Positions 1-5,776 of a stretch of DNA of 5,792 nt are shown in pieces (within the stretch, counting starts at the first letter, position 1; each line of letters begins with the position of its first letter). Source of the stretch: an uncultured Granulicatella sp. (GTDB lineage Bacteria > Bacillota > Bacilli > Lactobacillales > Aerococcaceae). The DNA is taken from positions 1-5,792 of the forward strand of contig URWJ01000098.1 in assembly GCA_900551535.1 (NCBI GenBank), in the 5' to 3' direction. The translations under genes and the position numbers were made by a program. Under the pieces are notes generated by a model. It was not told where the DNA came from and ran no database searches. It worked only from the letters and a program-made list of their open reading frames with translations.

Positions 1-290
1 TTCCTGTCTATCCAAAGGACTTCCCGCTCACGATTCGTCATGCAAAACCAGGAGACAAGATTGCGCTGGATGCCAGTGAAACCAAACATCAAAAACTCTC
101 AAGATGGTTTATCAATTCGAAGATTCCACTCGAAGAACGCAAGGAAATTTGGGTGTTGGAAGACGCCTCGAAAAAAATTCGCGCAATTTTGGGCTATCGC
201 TATGCCAAACCGTTGTTCTTTGAAGAGGAAACTGGTAAAATGATTCTATCTTACGAAAACAAAACGAGGTGCACACATGTTAAAAAATGA
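1..290 (+). CDS. tilS: tRNA(Ile)-lysidine synthetase, C-terminal part (5' end outside window)
   Basis: The open frame runs from the window edge (first full codon at 3) to TGA at 288-290 and gives 95 residues. The peptide has the features of the TilS C-terminal domain: PLTIRHAKPGDKI near its start, then KLSRWFINSKIPLEER and IWVLED, ending in an ILGYRYAKPL segment. TilS is a cytoplasmic enzyme that uses ATP and lysine to convert the wobble cytidine of the CAU-anticodon tRNA-Ile to lysidine, so that AUA is read as Ile and not Met. The PP-loop ATPase domain lies upstream and is not seen. The last 14 bases overlap hpt in another frame, and the hpt ribosome binding site lies inside tilS codons, which suggests one transcript and coupled translation. 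The tilS-hpt-ftsH order, conserved in Firmicutes, supports the call. Confidence 0.9.
   Translation, partial: PVYPKDFPLTIRHAKPGDKIALDASETKHQKLSRWFINSKIPLEERKEIWVLEDASKKIRAILGYRYAKPLFFEEETGKMILSYENKTRCTHVKK
266..271 (+). promoter_or_regulatory. Ribosome binding site of hpt, inside tilS
   Basis: GAGGTG lies 5 bases before the ATG at 277. The second in-frame ATG at 292 has no purine-rich site at a workable distance, so this site decides the start in favour of 277. The same AAACGAGGTG string precedes the ATG at 4123. Confidence 0.75.
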
Positions 291-819
291 TATGTCAGAA
301 ATTTTAGTATCAGAAGAACAGTTACAAGAAACAATCAAGAAATTAGGTGCTACGTTAGCGGAAGATTACCGCGGTAAAGATCCGTTAGTCATTTGTATTC
401 TTAAGGGTGCTATTTTCTTTATGGCAGATTTAGTCCGCGCAATGGACTGCAACTTAGAAATTGATTTCATGGATGTATCTAGTTATGGAAATGAATTCGA
501 ATCAAGCGGCGAAGTACGTATCTTAAAAGACTTAGGTCAAAGCGTTAAAGATCGTCACGTGATTATCGTGGAAGATATTATCGATACAGGCCGTACTTTA
601 AAACACGTGGTTGAATTATTAAAACACCGCCAAGCAGCAAGTGTGAAAGTGGTGACTTTATTAGATAAGCCAGAACGTCGCGAAGAAGCCATCGAAGCGG
701 ATTATGTTGGTGTTCAAGTGCCAAATAAATTCGTTGTAGGATACGGTTTAGACTTTAAACAATTCTATCGTAACTTACCATGTATCGGTGTTTTAAAACC
801 TGAGTTCTACGAAGATTAA
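277..819 (+). CDS. hpt: Hypoxanthine-guanine phosphoribosyltransferase
   Basis: This 180-residue protein has the full usual length of bacterial HPRT. It transfers the phosphoribosyl group of PRPP to hypoxanthine or guanine, giving IMP or GMP and pyrophosphate, in cytoplasmic purine salvage. The PRPP-binding motif VIIVEDIIDTG is at residues 95-105; E99 and D100 are the acidic pair and D103 matches the catalytic base of the family. The flexible active-site loop with SSYG is at 68-71. K131 (in DKPERR) and the VVGYGLDF stretch with D159, followed by R165, match the purine- and pyrophosphate-binding residues known from human HPRT. No key residue is missing. It overlaps tilS by 14 bases and is probably translated from the tilS transcript. 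A hairpin with a U-rich tail follows 45 bases after the stop. A shorter product from the ATG at 292 is possible but less likely. Confidence 0.96.
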   Translation: MLKNDMSEILVSEEQLQETIKKLGATLAEDYRGKDPLVICILKGAIFFMADLVRAMDCNLEIDFMDVSSYGNEFESSGEVRILKDLGQSVKDRHVIIVEDIIDTGRTLKHVVELLKHRQAASVKVVTLLDKPERREEAIEADYVGVQVPNKFVVGYGLDFKQFYRNLPCIGVLKPEFYED

Positions 820-835
820 AAAAGAGTTAAACTAT

Positions 836-864
836 TCGTCAATAAAAGTCAAATATGTTATGAT
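836..864 (+). promoter_or_regulatory. Sigma-A promoter of ftsH, extended -10
   Basis: The -35 box is TCGTCA at 836-841 (4 of 6 to TTGACA). A 17-base spacer leads to TATGAT at 859-864 (5 of 6 to TATAAT), preceded by TGT at 856-858, which makes an extended -10 element. The predicted transcript start is near 871-873, leaving a leader of about 48 bases before the ftsH ATG at 920. This lets ftsH be transcribed apart from tilS-hpt. Confidence 0.75.
837..853 (+). promoter_or_regulatory. CtsR-like operator in the ftsH promoter
   Basis: The sequence CGTCAATAAAAGTCAAA is a direct heptad repeat with a 3-base spacer. It matches the known CtsR consensus RGTCAAANANRGTCAAA except at positions 1 (C for R) and 7 (T for A). 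The second heptad is perfect. It overlaps the -35 box and fills most of the spacer, the right place for a repressor to block RNA polymerase. CtsR is the class III heat-shock repressor of low-GC Gram-positives and is known to control clp genes; control of ftsH by CtsR has been described in Lactobacillus plantarum. Binding here is inferred from sequence only. Confidence 0.6.
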
Positions 865-898
865 AGAACGGTAGTGAAAATACTATCGTTCTTCTTTT
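865..898 (+). terminator. Rho-independent terminator of tilS-hpt, overlapping the ftsH start site
   Basis: AGAACGGTAGT (865-875) pairs with ACTATCGTTCT (882-892), 11 pairs with one G-U. A further G-U (876 with 881) leaves a loop of four A. The T-rich tract TTCTTTT at 892-898 follows. The left arm starts at the base right after the ftsH -10 box, so transcripts starting near 871 lack the first bases of the stem and should not be terminated. Confidence 0.65.
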
Positions 899-919
899 AT
901 AAGAAGATGGGGAGGCAAA

Positions 920-3025
920 ATGAATAATAATAACAATCGATCAATATTCAGATCTAGCTTACTGTATATCTTGATTTTCGGAGCCATTGTCATTTTTGTT
1001 GGAATGTTTAATGGGGATCAAAAAGGTCCTACAGCAGATATTTCATACACAGAATTTATGCAAAGTCTGAAAAGTGGCGAAATCAAAGATATTAAGATGC
1101 AATATTCGAATTCTGTATATACTATTACTGGGGAATATACAAATCCGAAAGAGCAAACGACAGAAGAAGCTAAGAACCAAAATGGCTTATCTATTTTTGA
1201 TAACCGTACAACAAAGAGCACAAACTTCAAAACAACTGTCTTACCAAACGACTCAACGATTAAAGAAATCAATGAAGCGGCTCAATCTAAAAATACAAAG
1301 GTTGAAACTTTACCAGAAAGTTCCACAGGTGTATGGATTTCCGTTTTATTACAAGTCGTGTTACCACTTGGGGTATTAGGGTTCTTACTCTATACAATGT
1401 TTATGAGCCAAGGTGGCCAAGGTGGACGTAACAATCCAATGAACTTCGGTAAGAGCCGTGCAACAAATCAGAAGAAACAAAACGTGAAAGTACGCTTCTC
1501 TGATGTAGCCGGTGCTGAAGAAGAAAAACAAGAGCTTGTAGAAGTGGTTGAATTCTTAAAAGACCCACGTAAATTTACAGCGCTTGGTGCTCGTATTCCT
1601 GCAGGGGTACTTCTTGAGGGCCCTCCAGGGACAGGTAAAACCCTTCTTGCGAAAGCCGTTGCCGGTGAAGCAAACGTACCTTTCTTCTCGATTTCAGGTT
1701 CTGAATTCGTAGAAATGTTCGTAGGGGTTGGGGCAAGCCGTGTTCGTGACTTATTCGAAAACGCGAAGAAAAATGCTCCAGCAATTATCTTTATCGACGA
1801 AATCGATGCCGTTGGTCGTCAACGTGGTGCCGGAATGGGTGGCGGACACGACGAACGTGAACAAACATTAAACCAATTACTAGTTGAAATGGACGGGTTC
1901 GAAGGAACAGAGGGAATCATCGTGATTGCCGCAACAAACCGTTCAGACGTATTAGACCCAGCCTTGCTTCGTCCAGGACGTTTTGACCGTCAAATCTTAG
2001 TAGGTCGTCCAGACGTGAAAGGCCGTGAAGCGATTCTGAAAGTACACGCGCGCAATAAGAAACTTGCAAAAGACGTGGACTTAAAAGTAATCGCCCAACA
2101 AACTCCAGGATTCTCTGGGGCAGAGCTTGAAAACTTATTAAACGAAGCAGCTTTAGTAGCGGCTCGTCGTGATAAAAATGCTATCGACGCATTAGACGTG
2201 GATGAAGCACATGACCGTGTGATTGCTGGTCCAGCTAAGAGAGACCGTGCGATTAGTAAGAAAGAACGCGAAATGGTGGCTTACCACGAAGCGGGTCATA
2301 CAATCGTTGGTATGGTCTTAAGCGATGCGCGTGTGGTTCATAAAGTAACGATTGTCCCTCGTGGACGCGCTGGCGGATATGCAATCATGCTTCCAAAAGA
2401 AGATCGTTTCTTAATGACAAAAGAAGAATTGTTCGAACAAGTAGTTGGACTTCTCGGTGGTCGTGCTGCTGAAGAATTTATCTTTGGCGTGAAGACAACA
2501 GGAGCAAGTAACGACTTTGAACAAGCAACAGGTATTGTTCGAAGCATGATTACAGAGTACGGAATGGTGGACGAATTAGGAACTGTTCAATACGAAGGAA
2601 ATCATCAAGTATTTATCGGACGTGACTATGGTCAAACAAAAGGTTACTCAGATCAAGTGGCGTTTGAAATCGACAATGCAGTACGTCGTATCATGAAAGA
2701 AGCACATGAAAAAGCACTTCAAATTCTTGAAGAACATAAAGACCAATTAGAATTAATTGCTCAAAAACTTCTAGAATTAGAAACATTAGACGAACGTACA
2801 ATTAAATCACTTTTCGAAACAGGTGAAATGCCAGCTCCAATCGCTAACGATGAATATCCTAGCGAAACAGAAGCGGCAAGTTTTGAAGAAACGAAAAAAG
2901 CCTTAGCAAAACGCGATGCGGAACAAGCAGAAGGCAAAGAGGTCACAGAAGAAGATGAAGAAGTCGAAGTAGCAGATGTGACCGAGGCTCCAAGCGAATT
3001 TGAAGGACCAACAGAAAACGAATAA
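920..3025 (+). CDS. ftsH: ATP-dependent zinc metalloprotease FtsH
   Basis: This 701-residue membrane-anchored AAA+ protease unfolds and degrades misassembled membrane proteins and regulatory substrates; the family acts as a hexamer on the cytoplasmic face. TM1 is about residues 11-30, an extracytoplasmic domain 31-136 follows, and TM2 is about 137-163. The AAA domain has Walker A GPPGTGKT (234-241), pore motif FVG (267-269), Walker B IIFIDEID (289-296) and the second region of homology ATNRSDVLDPALLRPGRFD, with arginine fingers R351 and R354. The protease domain has HEAGH (456-460), with E457 catalytic and H456/H460 binding zinc; the third zinc ligand is probably D532 in GASND. The C-terminus from about 635 is a low-complexity acidic tail (23 Asp/Glu in 67 residues), longer than the short tails of many homologues. 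The start has a run of five Asn. GGAGG at 911-915 lies 4 bases before the ATG. A CtsR-like box in the promoter suggests heat induction. Confidence 0.98.
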   Translation: MNNNNNRSIFRSSLLYILIFGAIVIFVGMFNGDQKGPTADISYTEFMQSLKSGEIKDIKMQYSNSVYTITGEYTNPKEQTTEEAKNQNGLSIFDNRTTKSTNFKTTVLPNDSTIKEINEAAQSKNTKVETLPESSTGVWISVLLQVVLPLGVLGFLLYTMFMSQGGQGGRNNPMNFGKSRATNQKKQNVKVRFSDVAGAEEEKQELVEVVEFLKDPRKFTALGARIPAGVLLEGPPGTGKTLLAKAVAGEANVPFFSISGSEFVEMFVGVGASRVRDLFENAKKNAPAIIFIDEIDAVGRQRGAGMGGGHDEREQTLNQLLVEMDGFEGTEGIIVIAATNRSDVLDPALLRPGRFDRQILVGRPDVKGREAILKVHARNKKLAKDVDLKVIAQQTPGFSGAELENLLNEAALVAARRDKNAIDALDVDEAHDRVIAGPAKRDRAISKKEREMVAYHEAGHTIVGMVLSDARVVHKVTIVPRGRAGGYAIMLPKEDRFLMTKEELFEQVVGLLGGRAAEEFIFGVKTTGASNDFEQATGIVRSMITEYGMVDELGTVQYEGNHQVFIGRDYGQTKGYSDQVAFEIDNAVRRIMKEAHEKALQILEEHKDQLELIAQKLLELETLDERTIKSLFETGEMPAPIANDEYPSETEAASFEETKKALAKRDAEQAEGKEVTEEDEEVEVADVTEAPSEFEGPTENE

Positions 3026-3035
3026 CACAAAGGGT

Positions 3036-3072
3036 AGGAGAGCTGAGGCTGTTGTCACAGCTCTTTTCCTTT
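3036..3072 (+). terminator. Weak terminator or attenuator-like hairpin after ftsH
   Basis: AGAGCTG (3039-3045) pairs perfectly with CAGCTCT (3058-3064); two G-U pairs and one A-T can extend the base to 3036/3067. The loop is 12 bases. The tail TTTTCCTTT (3064-3072) is U-rich but broken by CC. No convincing promoter was found between here and hslO, so some read-through into hslO is expected, and the hairpin would set the ftsH to hslO ratio. It shares 3061-3064 with the hairpin over the hslO ribosome binding site. Confidence 0.5.
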
Positions 3073-3084
3073 AAAAAAGGAGAG
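3061..3084 (+). promoter_or_regulatory. Hairpin covering the hslO ribosome binding site
   Basis: CCTTT (3068-3072) pairs with AAAGG (3076-3080) around an AAA loop. Past a TTT bulge, CTCT (3061-3064) pairs with AGAG (3081-3084), giving nine pairs in all. The paired region holds the whole Shine-Dalgarno site AAGGAG (3077-3082), 6 bases before the hslO ATG. The stem is A-U rich and weak, so it may open with temperature or ribosome loading. Pairing is read from the sequence; a regulatory role is inference. Confidence 0.4.
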
Positions 3085-3088
3085 ACAA

Positions 3089-3991
3089 ATGGCAGATTCA
3101 TTATTAAAAGTATTAGCGTTCAATGATGAGGTCAAAGCTGTTGCTATGGTTGCCACAGACGCAATCGCAGAAGCGCAACGCAGACACGACACTTGGAGTT
3201 CTGCAACAGCAGCACTTGGTCGTACCATCATCGGAACACAATTATTAGCAAGTAGCTTAAAAGGCGACGAACGCATCACGGTTCAAGTGAACGGAGATGG
3301 CCCAGGTGGAAAAATCATGGCCGATGCGAATGGTCGTGGGGAAATGCGTGGTTATATCACGAATCCTCATGTGAGCCTTGAATTAAACGACAAAGGAAAA
3401 TTAGATGTCCGTGGTGTCGTTGGAACAAACGGAACAATTACGGTCATCAAAGACTTAAACATGAGAGAACCATTCTCTGGTCAAGTACCAATCGTGGATG
3501 GAGAACTCGGAATGGACTTCACGTATTACTTAGCAGTTTCAGAACAAATCAACGGAGCTGTTGGGGTGTCGGTTCTTGTGAATCCGGACGAAACCGTTCG
3601 TGCAGCAGGTGGTTTCATGATTCAATTATTACCAGGGGCGAGCGAAGCGACGATTTCAGAAATCGAACGTCGTATTAGTGAAATTCCAATGGTATCGAAA
3701 CTGATTGACCAACAAGAACAACCGCGAGATATTTTGAATCGATTATTAGGTGAAGAAAACATTCGAGTGTTAGAAGAAATGCCTGTGAAATTCCATTGCG
3801 CATGTACGCGTGAACGCTTCAGTGCAGGGTTAATGTCGATTGGAGTAGATGACTTACAACACTTGATTGACGAAGACCACGGTGCAGAAGTCGTGTGTCA
3901 TTTCTGTGGTGAGAAATATCATTTTGACGAAGCTGAATTACAAGGTTTAATCGATGAGATTAAGGCCAAACGTGAAGAGGCAGAGGCTTAA
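3089..3991 (+). CDS. hslO: Redox-regulated molecular chaperone Hsp33
   Basis: This 300-residue protein has the normal length for Hsp33, a cytoplasmic holdase chaperone switched on by oxidation plus unfolding stress. The N-terminal substrate-binding core covers about 1-180, with the family stretch QVNGDGPGGKIMADANGRGE at 66-85, and RGYITNP (87-93), PFSGQVPIVDGELG (128-141) and GGFMIQLLPGA (174-184) behind it. After the linker, the C-terminal redox switch has the four zinc-binding cysteines C237 and C239 (CAC) and C270 and C273 (CHFC), so the CxC...CxxC centre is complete. In the family these cysteines hold zinc when reduced and form two disulfides on oxidation. The start is supported by AAGGAG with a 6-base spacer. 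The gene follows ftsH by 63 bases with no clear promoter of its own, so it is probably read from the ftsH promoter and shares its heat control. A strong terminator follows it. Confidence 0.97.
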   Translation: MADSLLKVLAFNDEVKAVAMVATDAIAEAQRRHDTWSSATAALGRTIIGTQLLASSLKGDERITVQVNGDGPGGKIMADANGRGEMRGYITNPHVSLELNDKGKLDVRGVVGTNGTITVIKDLNMREPFSGQVPIVDGELGMDFTYYLAVSEQINGAVGVSVLVNPDETVRAAGGFMIQLLPGASEATISEIERRISEIPMVSKLIDQQEQPRDILNRLLGEENIRVLEEMPVKFHCACTRERFSAGLMSIGVDDLQHLIDEDHGAEVVCHFCGEKYHFDEAELQGLIDEIKAKREEAEA

Positions 3992-4002
3992 AGATTCAAT
4001 CT

Positions 4003-4045
4003 AAGAGAGTGAGAAGAGATGAATGAATTTCTTCTCACTCTTTTT
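4003..4045 (+). terminator. Strong Rho-independent terminator after hslO
   Basis: AGAGTGAGAAGA (4006-4017) pairs perfectly with TCTTCTCACTCT (4030-4041). Three inner pairs (4018-4020 with 4027-4029, one G-U) bring the stem to 15 pairs with a 6-base loop, and outer pairs reach A4003. A run of five T (4041-4045) follows. It marks the end of the ftsH-hslO unit and separates it from the next operon. Confidence 0.9.
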
Positions 4046-4065
4046 GTGTTTTCAGCCGTTAAAGC

Positions 4066-4094
4066 TATACAAATAAAGAAAAACTTAGTATAAT
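4066..4094 (+). promoter_or_regulatory. Sigma-A promoter of the paralogue operon
   Basis: TATACA at 4066-4071 (4 of 6 to TTGACA), a 17-base spacer and a perfect TATAAT at 4089-4094. The predicted start is near 4101, about 22 bases before the ATG at 4123. A direct repeat ATAATAC (4090-4096 and 4101-4107) spans the -10 box and start point. It lies just after the hslO terminator, so the next genes form a separate unit. Confidence 0.75.
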
Positions 4095-4122
4095 ACATAC
4101 ATAATACAAACGAGGTGTATAG

Positions 4123-4716
4123 ATGTTTAAACGTATCTTTTCTCGAATGAAAGGCATTTTAATGTTATTTGCAGGGAGTATCGCTCTCTTAGCGATTGCT
4201 CTAATGCTTGATTTTAAAACATTTGAGCAATTTAATTTTTACCAAGATGTCGACGTTTGGAGTCATCCGATTCTCTTATTGCAACTAGCGATGGTTGTTA
4301 TTGTGCTCTTTCTGCTAGGGCAAGTCATCGGATTATCAGTGAAATATTATTTCGCATTTAAGAAATTAGATGCGCTCTTCCCGAATAACGAATGGGAACA
4401 AAAAGATTTTAAAGAAAAAGCAGACTATGTCGATGAAAAATTCGAAGCGATGATCGTAAAAGAAGTACTCATCTTTTACGGAAGCCATTTTACAGTGATT
4501 CCGCTAAAAGAATTAAAAGAAATTCATCTATACCGTACGAGTACAGGTCGCCGTGTGTATTATGGAATCAAGTTTACGTTTAAGACAAGAAGACGTCCCT
4601 TTGTTCCAAATACATATGGAAAGACACTAGAAGAAAAGTATCGTCTCGTTCGAAAGGTGAATTACTTCGTCCCAGTTAAAATTAAGGACGATTGGAAAAA
4701 TATCAATAGAAAGTAG
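4123..4716 (+). CDS. Uncharacterised membrane protein with two TM segments and a cytoplasmic PH-like domain (paralogue A)
   Basis: I do not recognise a named family for this 197-residue protein. The N-terminus is basic (MFKRIFSRMK), TM1 is about residues 11-29, a short loop of about 20 residues should face outside, TM2 is about 50-73, and the rest should be cytoplasmic. Residues 82-153 align without gaps to 213-284 of the next protein, with 20 of 72 identical, including FP, Y, F.VI.L.E and a Y.I.F.F ending. The alternating hydrophobic pattern and the VIPLKELKEI turn resemble bacterial PH-like domains of small membrane proteins; that is inference from pattern only. The tail is very basic (RTSTGRR, KTRRRP), which would fit contact with lipid head groups. 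GAGGTG with a 5-base spacer supports the ATG. It is first in an operon with its paralogue 9 bases downstream. No enzyme motif was seen, and function is unknown. Confidence 0.85.
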   Translation: MFKRIFSRMKGILMLFAGSIALLAIALMLDFKTFEQFNFYQDVDVWSHPILLLQLAMVVIVLFLLGQVIGLSVKYYFAFKKLDALFPNNEWEQKDFKEKADYVDEKFEAMIVKEVLIFYGSHFTVIPLKELKEIHLYRTSTGRRVYYGIKFTFKTRRRPFVPNTYGKTLEEKYRLVRKVNYFVPVKIKDDWKNINRK

Positions 4717-4741
4717 GAAATAAAGGTGCATAAAGGGTATG
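4696..4741 (+). repeat. Duplication boundary repeat, copy 1
   Basis: Bases 4696-4717 match 5732-5753 at 21 of 22 positions, and 4727-4741 match 5762-5776 at 15 of 15. The spacer between these blocks differs in sequence and by one base in length. Here the first block encodes the last residues and stop of paralogue A (KNINRK and TAG), and the second the start of paralogue B (HKGY). Confidence 0.85.
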
Positions 4742-5706
4742 TGAGAAGAATGTTCTCTCTAGTGGGAACCGCTCTTTTCATAACAATGTGGGGGCTTTTC
4801 TTTTTCTTTGGAACCGTGAAAGGATACATGGGGGGAGAGGCACTCTATAAGATGGGGGATATTTATCATTTGAATGATGCGGGAACCTCCGTTGCAATTC
4901 GTGTATTGGATATAGACTCAGAGGTCCTCACATATGGTGGAAACGACTATTATTTAGTAAAACATGAAAAAGGAGTTACGCCACTTCAAGCGAAGGCTAA
5001 AGACATTCAACAGTTGTTGGATTTGAAAAAAGCGAATCCAAATGACTGGGAGCCTTTAAAACAAGAGAATATTTATTTAAATGTTCGAGTGACGCCGGAA
5101 GTAACAAAGGGGCGTAGAGGGAGTAAGACCGTCCATATATCGTCAGTATTGAAGGAAGCCATTATCAGACAATATCAGAAAGGGACTCTCTTACCGACAG
5201 AAGATGCTATACCGCTGGACTTCCTCCATTATTTAACTTTGACATCCTTTACAAATCGTTTGTTCGAAACGGTGGTGACCCTCTTTGTGTTTCTAATAGC
5301 GTTAGTATTCTTTTACGTTAGCTATAAACGAGTACTTTCATTGAAGGAACAATACGAAGTGTTTGATAAAGAGTTTCCGCGATACGCAGGGCAGATGAAG
5401 GCTTTAGCGCTGGATGCAGATTTTCATGATCCTAAGCTAAAAATACTAGTGAAGGATCATAAATTAGTTTGCTATAATAACGATTTTAGAGTGATTCAGT
5501 TGCGAGAAGTACGAAATGCTGAAGTTCGTCTCCAAGAGTTAAAAAGAAGTATCGCTTATTCCATCGATTTTGGATTTGGTGGGAATAAAAAAGTAACCAT
5601 TCAATTGAAGAATCGTCCAGTGAACATTCGCCAATTAGTGGAGTATCTAAATAAAAAAGAAAGAACCAAAATATCGCTACCGTATCAATGGTATCAATGG
5701 TATTAG
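4726..5706 (+). CDS. Uncharacterised membrane protein with large extracytoplasmic loop and cytoplasmic PH-like domain (paralogue B)
   Basis: This 326-residue protein is of no family I can name. A basic N-terminus (MHKGYVRR) precedes TM1 at about 10-30. Residues 31-177 form a predicted extracytoplasmic loop of mixed strand and helix character, with no cysteine, lipobox or enzyme motif. TM2 is about 178-200, followed by positive residues (SYKR), so both ends should lie in the cytoplasm. Residues 213-284 are homologous to 82-153 of the preceding protein. The start is GTG; its use is supported because the next gene begins with ATG followed by the same codons for HKGY. A weak site, AGG at 4715-4717, overlaps the upstream stop and lies 8 bases before the GTG, so translation is probably coupled to paralogue A. 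ATG at 4750 is a less likely start. The protein ends in an aromatic repeat, YQWYQWY, from a 9-base tandem repeat. An outside loop joined to an inside domain suggests a sensor or envelope scaffold role, but this is not shown. Confidence 0.85.
   Translation: MHKGYVRRMFSLVGTALFITMWGLFFFFGTVKGYMGGEALYKMGDIYHLNDAGTSVAIRVLDIDSEVLTYGGNDYYLVKHEKGVTPLQAKAKDIQQLLDLKKANPNDWEPLKQENIYLNVRVTPEVTKGRRGSKTVHISSVLKEAIIRQYQKGTLLPTEDAIPLDFLHYLTLTSFTNRLFETVVTLFVFLIALVFFYVSYKRVLSLKEQYEVFDKEFPRYAGQMKALALDADFHDPKLKILVKDHKLVCYNNDFRVIQLREVRNAEVRLQELKRSIAYSIDFGFGGNKKVTIQLKNRPVNIRQLVEYLNKKERTKISLPYQWYQWY
5682..5706 (+). repeat. 9-base tandem repeat at the 3' end of paralogue B
   Basis: GTATCAATG occurs at 5682-5690 and again at 5691-5699, followed by the partial unit GTATTAG. 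The unit is three codons long, so gain or loss of a copy keeps the frame and only lengthens or shortens the YQW repeat before the TAG stop. Confidence 0.8.
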
Positions 5707-5760
5707 GTATATGGTTCATAGAAGATGAATCAAAAATTTCAATAGAAAGTAGGGTTCAAA
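5707..5760 (+). other. Intergenic remnant of the 3' end of a paralogue A-like gene
   Basis: Reading the frame that ends at TAG 5750-5752 gives KNFNRK and a stop, against KNINRK and a stop at the end of paralogue A (4696-4716). Further upstream the same frame is broken by TGA at 5726-5728 and the likeness fades. The segment is thus a leftover of duplicated coding DNA that now acts as leader, and its AGG at 5751-5753 serves as ribosome binding site for the next gene. No terminator or clear promoter is seen, so the next gene is probably in the same operon. Confidence 0.65.
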
Positions 5761-5776
5761 ATGCATAAAGGGTATG
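5732..5776 (+). repeat. Duplication boundary repeat, copy 2
   Basis: This is the second copy of the repeat at 4696-4741. It carries the A-tail remnant, the ribosome binding site, and the first codons of a new gene, in the same order and nearly the same spacing as copy 1. Confidence 0.85.

Noticed and set aside
40..243. 67-residue open frame in frame 1
   Set aside because: It overlaps the tilS C-terminus in another frame, has no ribosome binding site and gives a low-complexity basic peptide. The frame 3 product clearly matches TilS.
292..819. Alternative hpt start at ATG 292
   Set aside because: GAGGTG is 5 bases from ATG 277 but 20 bases from 292, and nothing resembling a ribosome binding site precedes 292 at the right distance.
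1018..1379. Open frames on both strands inside the first third of ftsH (1018-1272 minus, 1074-1379 plus)
   Set aside because: They lie wholly within the FtsH extracytoplasmic domain and TM2 coding region, lack ribosome binding sites and show no recognisable protein features.
3000..3028. Possible hslO promoter with TTGAAG at 3000-3005 and TAACAC at 3023-3028
   Set aside because: The -10 candidate matches TATAAT too poorly, and it overlaps the ftsH coding end. Read-through from ftsH explains hslO expression more simply.
2761..3279. Minus-strand open frames over the ftsH end and hslO start
   Set aside because: The Ser-rich translation of 2761-3030 is the antisense of the Glu/Asp-rich FtsH tail. 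That of 3055-3279 mirrors hslO. Neither has initiation signals.
5486..5719. Minus-strand 77-residue open frame
   Set aside because: It is antisense to the conserved domain of paralogue B, and the TIDTID repeat in it is just the 9-base repeat read backwards.
5707..5760. Separate promoter for the third gene
   Set aside because: No -35/-10 pair with usable spacing was found, and no terminator follows gene B, so operon read-through is preferred.
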